A stretch of 64,000 bases of DNA. Source: Selaginella moellendorffii. Lineage: Eukaryota > Streptophyta > Lycopodiopsida > Selaginellales > Selaginellaceae. Below are positions 13,408-26,600 of this stretch, one piece after another. The stretch lies in contig NW_003314264.1 of assembly GCF_000143415.4 (NCBI RefSeq), forward strand, positions 1,318,733-1,382,732, read 5' to 3'. The first letter of the stretch is position 1. Each line of letters opens with the position of its first letter. Under the pieces are notes generated by a model that ran no database searches, was not told the origin of the DNA, and worked only from the letters and a program-made list of their open reading frames with translations. Position numbers and translations under genes: made by a program.

Positions 13408-13418
13408 TGGTATCAGAG
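13408..13418 (+). other. Primer-binding site complementary to initiator Met tRNA
   Basis: TGGTATCAGAG lies two bases after the 5' LTR end. This is the usual plant primer-binding sequence complementary to the 3' end of initiator methionine tRNA. Confidence 0.85.
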
Positions 13419-14865
13419 GATAAGTCTCAGCAAGTACTATTCAATGAGATTGGGCAACTAGTCTCATTGCATACGCAGAGATGAAAACGATGATCCGAGT
13501 GGGTACACGTTTGGGTGCTAAGACTTTGCAATTGTTCCTTGGGAATGGATTTGGTTACCTTGTTGTACCTTATGATGTGAGCTTGCTCTTGGGCTCATAG
13601 GATGGATTTGAGGTGTACCATCTTGCACGAGTTTTCGCTTGGGCTCGTGAGTGAGGCACATTAGCAACTCAAGGTTGCACTTTGAGTTGGCAGGATTAAT
13701 GTTAGCCTATTGGTGGTTCCATGAGTTGTTCCATGTACCATGGGTAAAAAATAAACCTTCCCTGGGTTTGCTATGAGTTGCAAATGGGCTAGTCCATAGC
13801 TATTTAGCACGGCACTAATGGATCCTTCCTAGGCATGTTTACAAGTGGATCAATCAAGACTATAGGGATTAGTCTATTGGTTCAAGTAGTCATTGCCATG
13901 CTCTCTCATAAACTTTTCTTGGATTGGACTGAAGGCAGTGCGAATGCAAGCTTGAGGTTTAGTCAAAGATGAGACCGAAAAGAGAGTCGTCAGGGACGAA
14001 AGATCAAATACGTAAATCATCTTCTCTTCTTGGAGAGATGATTTGCAACGAGGTGTGACTCATTGCTTGTGTTCACATTATGCAATCAAGAGTCCCTACC
14101 TTGATGCATGTTGGAAGTGATGGTCTTACAAGTGGTGAGTTATGGGATGGATAGTGGTGAAACACTAAACCATTTTGTCTAGGCTTGCTATTGGAAGACT
14201 TGAGTTGCAATGCTCAATTCTTTTCTGGGGAACCTTGCTATTGCTCCTTGAGTAGCTTGGTGTTGGATTAGTTTTGAGATTGGTCGGAAAGAGAGTGGCA
14301 TGAGCTTGTCTGTGTTGTGAACAAAAGTTAGTGATGTTAGGTGTTGTAAATCTCTATTGATGGGGTGTGGCATTTATGTTGCATTTTGTCGAATCAGGTT
14401 GGCACTTGATATTCACATAAACCTTTGCAGTAGTGATATGGGCATTGCTCATAGTGTTGCTTGATTGATGATCAAGTCATTGTGATTTATATCATATCCA
14501 TGTGATAATGAGCAATGTGTTTACGAAGTTGCTTGGGTAAATGATGATCAACCCCAAAGTGGTTGATGGAGAAGCTAATCTACTTGCACGAAATAGCATT
14601 GTAGTAGCTTTGATTGGATTCTCGGTGATGGTCCATTATGCTAAGCTTAAGTTGGTACTTTGTTCCTTGAGTTTGCCCATTAAGGTGTTGGAAAAGGGTT
14701 GTAGCATTCATTTGCTATAGCTCGTCAGTTGATCCGTTAGCACTTGGAGTAGATTGTTGGATGGAGAAAATGTGTAGTTGAGGCATTGACATCGCTAGCA
14801 CTTGTGTTAGTGGAAGTGGCATTGTTATTTCGAGTGATGAGGAAGTTTTCTTTAGAGCTTGATTT

Positions 14866-15465
14866 TGTAGCGCACGTGGTTTTGACCCTTTATCCTACGG
14901 TGATTTACCATAGGATAACACCACAAAGCGGAACCTAAACCCTCTTTGTGCCACGTGACAGATGCCACGTGTCACATGCCACGTGTCCATAGGAACCCGA
15001 GGTTCAGGGCCTTGGGCCACTGAATGAACGAATGGTGCCAAACTCCCAAGCATAGAGCCAAGGAGTGATAGAACCGAATCACGGAGCAACTCTCGAGCAT
15101 ATAGCCCACAGAGCGAAGGGACAGGGGCCCGGAGCGACTTGGAACAGTCCTGGAGCAACCAGCATCCCAATGCCAGGACTAGCATGCAAAACAGAGCCAA
15201 ACGGAGTCTGGTGCTATTTCGGCACAGAGCAAAAGAGAACTAAAAGCCAAGCCAAGAATGCTCAGCTAGAAACACATAGGAGTTCCTACCTTATGTTCAT
15301 CTGGCTAAGTACAGATGCTAAGCCCAGTTTACTAACACTTGGACAAGAGGGGCCAATGATGGGAACCAGCAGTACCGACCTCCTGCCATCATGGCAGTAA
15401 GGAAAGAGTGTCCGTAAGGATCGGTCGACAAGTATCTTTCGATACCCGAAGTCACATTCGCGACA
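14866..15465 (-). mobile_element. Solo LTR nested inside the LTR element, perfect GATTT duplication
   Basis: The stretch starts TGTAGCGCACGTGG and ends TTCGCGACA, the complements of the family LTR ends. It is flanked by GATTT at 14861-14865 and 15466-15470. At 600 bp it lacks an internal ~550 bp of the LTR, the join falling at about 15221. It is a member of the same family that has lost its interior and second LTR. Confidence 0.9.
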
Positions 15466-18400
15466 GATTTTCCATGTCATTTTTCTTGTTAGTGTTTTGG
15501 TTTCACATTGGATCTTGAAGGTGATTGAAGAAGAGTGTTAGTGTAATGTGGATATCCGAAGATGTGGTCTTCATGATCAAGCCTTGGGTGTTCACTTTGC
15601 ACTTTGTGGATGTCGGTGTTAGATGTCGGTTATATGGGCAAAAATGTTCGATACTTAAGCATATTGTTGGATCATAAGAATTTGTGTTGAGGTGAGCCTA
15701 TGTGAAGTTGTAGGTAGGAGGAAGTTGGTTGAGTCTTGAAGGTTTACAATCCTAGATTGAGAGTCATTCTTTCTCTAGGATGGAAAATTTTCCACAAATT
15801 TTCTTAAACTTTTCCAATGGCGGATCTATTGGTCACTTTGCTCGAAAACCATTCCATTTTCATAAGCCAGTACAAACTAGTGAAAGGGTTGGAGTTGACT
15901 TCAGTTAGCTTAGACCTTGGTAGGTAGTTTGTATGATGCGACTCGAAAGGGGATGCTGACTTTTGGGGCTAAGGCAATTGAGTTGGATAGAGTCTAGAGT
16001 GGTATAGAAAAAGTGGCCGTTGCACTTTTCTAAGAAGGGTGACCCTTGTGCCTTTCTTTTGTAGCATTATGCTTGGTGGCAGGTTGCACTTTGCATTTTG
16101 TTAAGACTCTATGAGAGTAATGAGCTCTCACTGATCTTGACTTGGTCTTGGTGGCCCTACGCCTTGGCTAAGGATGGTGATGTCCAATTTAGTTGTTTGA
16201 GGTTGAGATGTTGGTACCTGTACTATAGCTTTGTCTATGAGGAGGTTGTGTACCGATATGAGTCCATCTCATGGTTTTCACTTTAGTTTCGATTGAGTGT
16301 TGATCGCATAGCTAGCCTCTTCAAGGCATGCTTAGAGCTAATGGCTAAATGTATTAGTGAGCTTCTTGTGGTTGAGTTGGATTCGAGTGGTCATTTAGTT
16401 TGTGCTTGTCTATGAACTTTTATCTCGTACCTGGGGTATCACGTTCATGTTGGACAAGTATATAACTTGATGACAAGAGTTGGTGTTTAGGTCTTGTGAA
16501 GGCAAGTTGAGGAGTGATTGATAGTTGCTTTGCGACTAGTGATTACTTATAGACTTCATCAAGGACTATTGACACTTGCTTTACTCGATGATGATTTAGC
16601 AGTGATGTGCTTGCTTTACTGGATGGTGTTGCGGAGGATCGTGTCATTAGACTTGAGTTTTTTTTTTTTCATGTGGGCATGTCAACTCTACCTCTGTTAA
16701 TATCATTTGGTTGCATTTAGTTCATAGTGTTGGATTTCATTGAGTCTTGGATGTGGTGATTCACTCCTTGAGGAAGTGTTATCTATAACTGAGTTTTGTT
16801 GAAGGATTGGTCTTGGATACTAAGTATAGTATCTTCGACTTTGGTTAGTTTGGTTGCTGGAAAGCTTCGAGTGGTGATTCACTCTTGCTTTCTTCTAGCT
16901 TTGTCCTGGTGTCAATGGCATTAAAGTGATGCCTTGTCATTGACATTGTTGATATTGAGACTTGAGTGAGATGAGATGTTTCTCCACAAAATTGATGTCG
17001 AGTTTCATTAGTCTTGATGAAGATAGTGTTGATGATTTGGCTATGGCTTTGTGTTATTGGCATTCGTGCATTCGCTAGTTAGCAACTGTGTTGATGTTCA
17101 AATGAACTGAGTGGCAAGTTGAGTTAGTTGTGTTCTAGACGAGATTATTTAGTAGGGGTTGAGTTTTAGCTTTTCCTTGAAAAGTGATTTAGTCGTGAAC
17201 TATGCTAACTTTACGAGAGGAAGAATTAGTGTTTGATATTAAACTATTTGAGTCCTTATTGGATTTGAGTTCGGGATATATCGATCGTTGATGATTCTTC
17301 TTGTGCTTGTAAATGGATTTATGGAGGATCGTTTAGTGATCACTTGTTGGGTATAGCTCCATTGTGCTTAGCTTTTGGATTGATGTAGAAATGCTCTTTA
17401 TTAGCTTTAGCATTATAAAGTTTGGCTTATGGATGTGTTGAGGAAGATATTATGGGTTGCACCATGATTTCTTCTTTAGCATTGAAGTTAGCTTCTATGA
17501 GACTTGTGATCATTAGTAGGCAAGATTTGGCTATAGGCTTCTTTGAGCTTTTGGTTCCTTGAGTTTTGTGCTCATAGTTCCATTTGTTAGAAGTTGTTGG
17601 GAAGGCATTTTGGCTCCTAGCTTCGATGTTGAAGTTAGTATTTGCATCTAGCAATCATTGGTGATGATTGACTATCATCTAGGATAGTTAATTATCCTTG
17701 TCAAAAGGTTTTGCTTGATTATTGTTGGTATAGAATGATTTGCCATTCTTCGGGATGGTGGATTACTTCTTAGACGATGATTATGTATCTCTTTATTGAT
17801 GGGATGATTAATGATCTTCTATGATGGTTAATTGTTTTCTTTGATGGCTTATGGCATTTTGCAAAAACCACATATACTTTGTGGTTTGCTCTGGATTGGT
17901 CTCTTGGGTTTGAGACATCAGTAGGATGTTGCTGACACTTGCTTTAGGCAACTCTAGTTCCTTGGTATTGTTGACCGGGATCTATTCAGATTAGCTAGTG
18001 CAATGGTTGATATGAACAAGTGTTTGTTGGTCTTGCAACATTCATTCTGTTCTGTTGATCATTGCTTGAGTTAGTTCTGATAGATTGGGACGTTATTTCC
18101 TTTGGGTGATACATTCACGAGTATTTTGTTTGCCAGTCAATGATACTTTGTGTTCTTTGAGTTATCTTTAGTAAGTTGTTTGGCTTACTGTCTGCTATCT
18201 TCGGTAGTTAAGTTTCATCATTGAGTTTACTTGATGATATACTTGCTATTGAATTTTGTTGGATGGTGAATCCTGTGTTTACCAATTATGATGATCTTGG
18301 TGGTTTCTATACTACAATACTTGTTTATCGGATGATAACTTACTTGGAATACTTTTGTGTTCTAATCTAAGATATATTCACTGACAATTAAATCTCTAAG

Positions 18401-18959
18401 ATATCATTGTCTATGACTTTGATATAGTACATATTTTGATATTTGAGTTTGGGCCAGTATAGGCAGACTGGCTTCGGCACTTCGTATGCATGTTGAAATC
18501 TCTAGTCATGGGGTAGCTACTGTTGACTGGTCACATAACCCACCTCTCTATCGCTGTTCCTTATTCCGTGAAAGGGCGTGACCGTGTAAACAACTCTAAC
18601 TACCTGTTTACAGTAGTCTATCTAAACCTTACCGACAGGTTTGGTTTCTTTGCTCATGAGGGTTGGGGCCTCTAGCTTCTCTCTCTATGTCCTTGCGGGC
18701 AGGGGCGTATCACACTTTTGTAGCTGGGTGACACCCAGAGCACCAAGGGTGGCTGACTCCGTTAGTCATTTCCTTGTCGGTGATGGCCGGAATGAGTCTG
18801 AGTTGGTAGCGCATCCGCGTAAGACAAAGAGGTTGCCCCTTCACTCATTTAAGTTGGTGCATTTCTCACATAGTGTGAGTACCGGGAACTTTTCCTGGAG
18901 TTGTATCCTTGGCAGTATTCTAGACTTGAGTATGCATCGACGAGGATGTCGATCTTCCC

Positions 18960-18972
18960 AAGGGGGGGAGAG
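18960..18972 (+). other. Polypurine tract
   Basis: AAGGGGGGGAGAG lies immediately before the 3' LTR. This is the expected place for plus-strand priming in an LTR retrotransposon. Confidence 0.85.
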
Positions 18973-20107
18973 TGTCGCGAATGTGACTTCAGGTATCGAA
19001 AGATACTTGTCAGCCAGTCCTTACGGACACTCTTACCTTACAGCCACAATGGCAGGAGGTCGGTATTGCTGGACCCTTTGTCAGCCCCTCTTGTTCAAGT
19101 GTTGGTAAACTGGACTTTGCATCTGTACTTGGCCGGATGAGCATAAGGAAGGAATTCCTAAGTGTCTATTTAGTTGATCATACTCTGCCCGGCTTGTTAG
19201 TTCTCTTTTGCTCTGTCTTGCACTGGCTTGACAAGAACCCTCGCGTATTGAGATTAGTCCCTCAATATTGCTACATGATAGCTTACCGTGTCTGCCAAAC
19301 ACCCTCCCTATCATGCCCTTTGTGTTAGTCTCATTTCGGTCCCAAATGCTATTTATGGAAAGTGTCCAGATTTGCTCATTTGGCATATCTATGGAATGTA
19401 GAGATCGGCTTGAACACAATGGTGTTCGTCCCATATCCAAATTCGCAATCTAAGGACATTCCATATTTGGTAAGTTTCGAGTTTGTCCTAGAGACTAACT
19501 CTTGATACTAAGGGAGGCTTGGGTGAAAGCCCAAAGCGTGTGTTCCTCAAGGGGGGGGGGGGCTATGGGGGGTTCCAAATGTATAGTAGGGATAGTGGGT
19601 AGGTCGGGCATGGCCGACCAACCTGAGGCATAGTCTAGCTCCTGCTTGCATGCCTGTCTTTGTTCTGCGTCTGACTTGGGTTTAAGCCCAAGTTCCACAC
19701 CATGCTAGCTAGTGGAGTACCCATATCCTCACATTAGACCACCGGTATGCCGAAATAGTGCCAGACTCCATTTGGCTCCGTTTTGCGTGCTGGTCCTGGC
19801 ATTGGGATGCTGGTTGCTCCAGGACTGTTCCAAGTCGCTCCGGGCCCCTGTCCCTTCACTCCTTGAGCTATATGCTTGGGAGTTGCTCTGTGGTCCGGTT
19901 CCATCACTCCTTGGCTCCACACTTGGGAGTTTGGCACCGTTCCTTCGTTCAGTGGCCCAAGGCCCTGAACTTCAGGTTCCTATGGACACATGGCATATGA
20001 CACATGGCATCTGTCACGTGGCACAAAGAGGGTTTAGGTTCCGCTTCGTGGTGTTATCCTATGGTAAAATCACCATAGGATAAAAGGTCAAAACCACGTG
20101 CGCTACA
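18973..20107 (+). repeat. 3' LTR
   Basis: It starts TGTCGCG and ends GCGCTACA. It is co-linear with the 5' LTR throughout, apart from a shorter G-run and small differences. Confidence 0.9.
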
Positions 20108-21760
20108 ATTTGCCACAATGTTGTTCTACCTAAGTTTATACAGAATCTTGCAATCAAACTCAGCTAGAGCATTGGCCCACCGACCTTGTTTTCCTCTTAG
20201 GTCGGGCTATGACAAAAAGTGTTTCGTTGCCACATTATCCATGTAAACTTTGAAGTGCCTCCCAAAGGTAGTGTTGCCACTCCTTGAGTGCCTTGACCAC
20301 TGCAAATAATTCCTTCACATCGGCAGACTAGTTTTGTTGAGCCTTGTCCAACTTCTTTAAAAAGAACACTACTGGATGGTTGTTTTGCTTCAATATTGCG
20401 CCCAATACAAAGTTTGAAGCATCTATTTCTACCTCGAAATCCTTACCAAAGTCTAATAACATCAATACGGGAGCCTTTTTCAACTTCCTTTTGAGGTGGA
20501 CAAATGCCACCTTGTATTCCGCTGTTCATACCATTTTCTCTTTTCCCATTTGGTCCATTGAAGTAGGGCTACTCTCGAATAATGTTTGATAAACTTTTGG
20601 TAGTAATTATATAGCCCCAAAAATGCCCTTACCTCGTGTATATTTGATGGCCATTCCCATTCTTGGATTGTTTGGACCTTCTCAGGGTCCACCTTGAGCT
20701 CGTCCTTGCCCACCACATACCTTTTGTTGAGCAAAGTCACATTTGCTCTCTTTAGCATATAATTAGTGTTCTTTTAGTTTTTCAAACACCTTCACCAAGT
20801 GTTCAGCATGCTCCTCTAGCGTTTCGCTATAGATCAAGATGTCGTCAATGTAGATGACCACGAAATGATCTAGATAGGGTACAAAAATGTGGTTCATTAG
20901 CACTGAGAATGTCACTAGTGCATTGCACAGCCCAAAGGGCATCACTAAAAACTCAAAGCTTCTATATCTTATTTGATAGATTGTCTTCTTGACATCTTCC
21001 TCTAGTAGATCTGGTAGTATTCTTACTTTACATCAATCCTCAAGAAGTATTTTGCCTTTCCCAACTTATCGAATAAGTCTTCAATACTTGGTAAAAGGTA
21101 TTTATTCTTCTTTGTATACTTGTTGAGCAATCAGTAGTCTATACACATGTGCATAAATCCATCTTTTTTTTTCACAAATAACACTAGTGCCCCATATGAT
21201 GACTTGCTCAACCTAACATACCCTTTATCCATCAACTCTTTTAGTTGGTACTTGAGCTCTTCGAGTTCTTTTTTGTCCAAATGATAGGGGGGATGAACCA
21301 CTACCTTAGCACCCTCGACTAGCTCAATTTTATGTTCTATCAGTTATTCGGGTGGTAACCCTGCCAATAACTCTTTCTGCATGGTATTTTGAAATTGGTC
21401 TAACACCCGCTGGATCACTAAAGGTACTTCTTCTGTTCTGGTCTTTTTGTCACTCCTCATTGAGAGTAAGCACAAAAATGCTGCCTTAGTTTTTTTAGTG
21501 AGTTGTTCTCTTGAGGACACCAGATTCAAGCAGGAGTCTTTGGCTTTACATTGCCCTACCTTTAAATCCTAGGCATCCACCTTGGGTCATTCTTCCTAGG
21601 CATTCACCAATACCACAAGGTTTCTACTTTGTCCATGTAGGGCTACCACAAACCGATTGAGCTAATCCATCCCAAAGATCACGTCAAATCCCGCCATGTC
21701 CAATACAGTGAAATCCATATCTACTTTCCATCAAATTTTTCCTTGCCAATTTGCTAGCTT
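20108..21760 (-). mobile_element. Ty3/gypsy protease, reverse transcriptase and RNase H region, right half of the interrupted element
   Basis: On the minus strand, about 21710-21660 encodes MAGFDVIFGMD (protease to RT linker). About 21440-21340 encodes the RT lead-in. About 20945-20860 encodes MPFGLCNA and the catalytic YIDDILIYS. About 20660-20590 encodes VRAFLGLYNYYQKFI, and 20510-20330 encodes the RNase H start. At the insertion point the frame reads NNIVAN, and the left half resumes with ALS. Internal stops show it is inactive. Confidence 0.88.
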
Positions 21761-22500
21761 ACCTTGTCTATTTGATCACTATGGCCTTGGCCTTAGTTAA
21801 GTTCCCTTACCAAGGTTCCCATCTATTGTACCAGCTCTTACTTGCTCCTACTTGGTTTCAGCAACTCACTGCATGGGCAATGGAGCGTTAGCCATCCATC
21901 CACGGATTCCTAAATTCTCTTCCAATCACCCTTCTCAAGTTAGACTGGACTTAAGGTTTTGCTACACTCCCCACAGACACAAGCAGCCAAGCACACCAAG
22001 CCTTTAGGTTCTTAACATCCCTTGGTACAACAAGACTTAATAATAGGACCCTCTAAATCCCAAAGCTTGGGTGCAACACTTGCTTCTGGACATCGGGGGG
22101 AAACACTATGGCTTAACAGCCTAGTATAGTACCCCTACTCCCCCATTTACATCCCAAAGGAAAGGCCCAATCCCCTAGGAAGGGTGAGGACCAATAAATC
22201 GCAAGGGACTCAAGTGGGGCACCACTCCACATGAGTCGGGAGCACCACAGTCAATTTCCCTTCCAAGAGTGGGAGTTGCTCTTTAGCACTTCCTTGGGTG
22301 GCCCCCCTGGCACTACTTGAGTCCCACTTAAAGCCCCTAAGCCCTAGCCTCAACCTCAAGTCAGTTTGGAAGCACCACTGAAGATTTCCTTCAAGACTAG
22401 TTCTTAGACCTCACTATCCCTACTATAGTTTTGGAACCCCTTGCAACCTCCCCCTAGGAGACACATGCTTTGGAATCTGTTGAGAACCCCATGAGCATTC
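21761..22500. other. Non-genic stretch with an LTR-like scrap
   Basis: No coding sequence was recognised. About 22400-22470 resembles the G-run region of the LTR family in reverse orientation. The rest may be decayed LTR sequence of the adjacent gypsy elements. Confidence 0.4.
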
Positions 22501-25500
22501 CCTTGCAGCATCTCCTATAGAGAACAGCCAATAACGCTATGAAATATGTTGTCATAATAGATTTTTGTTGTGTCTAAATGCTCAACCCAGTCGCATTGGT
22601 CCACCACAACATAGTACCATAGATAATCCTCAACTTGAGCATTTACACATTCAGTCTACCCATCAGTTTGAGGATGATAAGTTATACTAAACTTCAACTT
22701 CATATCGAACAATTGTAACAATATGCCCCAAAACTTTTTTGTATATCTCGAATCTTTATCCAAGATTATCTCTTTGAGAAGACCACAAATCTGTACTACT
22801 TCATGGAAAAAGAGCTTTATTGCTTGCTTCGCATTCACTATTTTCATAGTTGGAATGAAGTGTGCAATTTTTGACAATCAATCCAAAACCACCATCAAAG
22901 TATCATAACCCTTAGACTTCGACAAGCAAGTGATAAAATCAAGTGTCATACTCTAAAATGGCTATACTGGTGCTGGATTGCATTACAACTTTCTAGCCTG
23001 CTTCTCAATTATTTACTTACACTGTTGGCATATAGGGCAATAATGGATATAATTTGCTACATCACTTTCCATACCAGACTAGAAAAATCCCTTTTTCAAT
23101 GAAGAAAAAGTCTTGAATCACCATGTCCCGCTGCCAAAACATCATGATGTTCCCACAGAAACAACTATCACAAATCCTTAGATGAAAGATACAATCTTTC
23201 TTACTTATAGAAAATAAGCCGGTCATAAACTGAGAAGTGAAGCTTTACATTGGCACGACTAGTAACTTTTGCCACTTTGCTACTAGAGTTCTACTTCAAC
23301 AACTCTTCACAATGCAAGATTGCCATTGCCAACGAATCACTTCCATATGAAGCCTGAACGTCCAACCAGTTTGAACTGATTGTAGATATTGCCCGAAATT
23401 AAGCATAATGACTTAACGCATCCAAAACAATATTGTCTTTACTAAGTTTATAGATGATTTTAATATCAAATCTAGTAAACTTCTCTTGCCAACAAGCTTA
23501 CTTCGGTGTAAGCTTTAGCTATGTAGCAAAGTAGTTTAGTGTGTTGTTATCTATATAAACCTTGGTATGTCCACCCAAATAGTGTCTCTAGTGTTCCAAT
23601 GCTAACACTATAGCAAATATTTCTTTCTCATGCGTTGGCCATCTTCATTGGGTTTCATCCAATTTCTTGGAATAAAATACAATGGGATAATTGTGTTGCT
23701 TAGCATAACACTAACCATATTATTGCAATCTTGCTACAATACTGCACGTATAACATAGCCAGATGCATCATAATGCACTTCAAAGGGTTTATCAAAATCT
23801 AAGATCCTAAGAACAGGAACCATAATCAAGATCTCCTTTAACCATACAAAAACACACTAATAAACTGGTGTCTAATGAAACAGTATACTACTCTTTGTTA
23901 ACTCAATCAACAGAAGAGCAATACTTGCAAAATTGCGAATAAACTTGTGACAATTTCCCACCAAACCAACAAAGGAATGAACATCTAATACAATGGTTGG
24001 GACTTCCTAAAACTTCATCACTTCCACCTTCTTTGGATCTACCTCAATTACACCACCACCGACTATATGCCCAAGAAAATTCACACACAATTGTCTAAAA
24101 GCATATTTACTTTCTTTAGTATACAGTTTGTGTTCACGCAACTTTTGAAACACCAACTCCAAGTGTTTCAAATGATCCTCCAATGTTTCACTGAAAACTA
24201 GAATATCGTCAATATATAGAATAACAAATGTGTCCAAATAATCTTTGAATATTCTATCCATCATCTTGTTAAATGTTGTTAGAGCATTATATAACCCAAA
24301 TGGCATGAGAAGGAACTTATAGGATCTGTATTAAGTCTTAAAGGTTGTCTTCTCCACATTCTAATCTGCCACTCGTATCTGATGATACCCAGACCATAAA
24401 TCAAATCATATAAAATACTTAAGCAAGTCATCTTATGGAGCATCGGTCCTTTTTGTTATGAAAAAGGATAGTACCAAAAGGATGTGTATTGATTATCAAG
24501 CACTCAACAAAATCACAATAAAAAACAATTATCCTTTACCTCTCATTGATGACTTGTTTGACCAACTTAAAGGCTAGTCAGATATGACCTTTCCGTGAGT
24601 TTCTTCTTGAGTTTAGAATGTTCAAACAATATAGAGTCTTCATAGGTGGTTAAGAACTTAAAACAATCTCAATCTAATGACTAACCTCATAGCTAGGAGG
24701 TAGTTCTGGTGGCAAATTTTCATTCTATCCTCATTCTCCTCCAACAACTTCAATATTTCCTTTGGTATAGGATCAACCTCATCACCGATTGAATTGAGTC
24801 ACCATCACCCTTAGCTTCCAGTACTACTCCTTAAGCTTGCTAAGTGCCAACTCAATCATTATAAGCATCTTATCCTTAACGATGTGTGCAGGCTGGGCAA
24901 TAGCATACACTTGAACCCAAAAGGTTTGACGTCCCTTAGTTGCTTTTTGAGTGGCTCTTGCAGTCATGAACTTAGCCTTTGAAAAGTGCTTTTACAAATG
25001 GAAGGACACATTAGGACATTCTTTTGACCTCAACGTGATGCAACTTTGTTCAGCACCATAAATCCCTTTTATATATTTATGAAGAAATCCATACCAAACA
25101 CCATCTAAAAATCTGGTATCTTCAACATTACCAAGTTTAATTTTTCTTTCCACTTGGATATTTTTATTAGAACATCACTCACAAATCTTCTAGCTACTTG
25201 CCCACCTTCCGCAAACCGGAAGTGTATTCAATCCTAACAACTTTATTAAGTTTTCGGATATTATGCTGTGCATAGCTCTTATGTCAATTATCACTCAGAT
25301 TTAGTGTCCGTAGACAAAGGTTACCAGATGCATCAACGAATCAATGTTTGCATTGACTATGAGAAAATCTTGAGGAAAGTAACGGAAGTAACTCACCTCC
25401 TTTTCCTCATAATCTATATTGACCAACTCATCAATCCCTTCAGCTTCACCACCACCATCTTCCCTTATGACATTAATACAAGTCTTTGTCTTATATTTGT

Positions 25501-25990
25501 TAAGAAATTCCAAGGACCTATGCCCTATCTTTCCACAATGGAAGCAATAACCCACACTACCTATTCTACTAGGAGCAGGTTTTACAAGTTGCTATAAAGA
25601 AGGAATAAAGGGTTTAGTACCTTAGACAAGAATAAGAACTCTAGGAACAAATAAGGTGATCAGAAATAGTAAGCAAACGCATTAACATAATGCATAAGGT
25701 CCTCTTGCTGCTTTAATTGCCACAACTCCGCATGAAGTTTTAGACTAAGATTGTCCGGTAAGTATTCTTTACGAATATGAGACCACATCTTAGTCCAACT
25801 TTTAATCTGCCCTTTTTCAGCACACACCTAGCGCCACCAAGTTTTAGCATGATTGATGAGAAAGGACTGCATATACACAACTTTCATACGATCATCTATA
25901 TTTGCCCCTAAAATAGTTTTCCATATCGTAGACTCAATCTTCCAAAACCTGATAGTCCCACATACCTCTGAAATTGGGTGGTTTCAAAAC
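22501..25990 (-). mobile_element. Second Ty3/gypsy element, decayed, gag to integrase
   Basis: Read on the minus strand from high to low coordinates, gag segments (about 25990-25640, including YMQSFLINHAKTWWR) are followed by a zinc knuckle YCFHCGKIGH at about 25550. Its last Cys is replaced by Phe. Then come an RT lead-in (about 24780), RT with [20 protein letters not shown] and YIDDILVFS (24430-24180), VDPKKVEVMKF, and integrase with SKIAHFIPT to YHPQTDG (22877-22656). Stops are frequent. One RT segment is inverted (see 24437-24600). Confidence 0.82.
24437..24600 (+). mobile_element. Inverted reverse transcriptase segment inside the second gypsy element
   Basis: On the plus strand this segment reads [20 protein letters not shown] and then [15 protein letters not shown]. 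This is the RT stretch that should lie on the minus strand just upstream of [10 protein letters not shown] at 24430. The orientation is flipped relative to both flanks. Confidence 0.7.
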
Positions 25991-26600
25991 TTGATTGATG
26001 ATCAAGTCATTATATTATGTGATAATAATTTTTAATATAATTATAATTATAATACATAGTTAATATAGATCTATGTGATTATGAACAATGTGTTTACAAA
26101 GTTGCTTAATGAAACAATAATCAACCCTAAAGTGGTTGATAGTGAAGTTAGTCTACTTGCAAAAGTAGCATTATAGTAACTTTGACTGGGTTCTTGAAAG
26201 TGATTCAAGTTAATATTAGTATTTATTTCCTTGAGAGTTACCTATTGAAAGTTTGAAAAAAAATTATAGCATTCATTTGCTATAGCTTGTTAGTGGATCT
26301 ATTAACACTTGGAGTAGATTGTTAGATGATGGAAGTGCGTAGTTGGGGTATTGACATTGCTACCACTTGTGTTAGTGAAAGTCATATTGTTATATTAAGT
26401 GATGAGGAATTTTCTTTAAGGTTTGATCTTTTATATCACTTTTTTTGTTAATTTTTTGGCTTCACATTGGATATATGAGTATAATATTTAATGCTTAAGC
26501 ATATTATTGGGTTATAAAAATTTATATTGAGATAAATTTATATGAATTTGTAAGTAAGAGGAAATTGGTTGTCTTGAAATTTGCATTTTGGCTGAGAGTC
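25990..26600 (+). mobile_element. Interior fragment of the LTR family
   Basis: The sequence follows the intact element from about 14465 (TTGATTGATGATCAAGTCAT) through about 15700 with deletions, on the plus strand. It has no LTR and no coding sequence. Confidence 0.65.

Larger units (their letters stand above)
12247..20107 (+). mobile_element. Near-intact LTR retrotransposon with a non-coding interior
   Basis: The element has a 1159-bp 5' LTR (12247-13405), a primer-binding site at 13408, about 5.5 kb of interior, a polypurine tract at 18960-18972 and a 1135-bp 3' LTR (18973-20107). Both LTRs start TGTCGCGAATG and end CTACA. The flanking 5-bp duplications are ATCTG and ATTTG, with one mismatch. 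No gag, protease, reverse transcriptase or integrase is visible in any frame of the interior. It therefore looks like a large non-autonomous derivative mobilised in trans (inference). It interrupts a gypsy element and carries a nested solo LTR. Confidence 0.9.
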
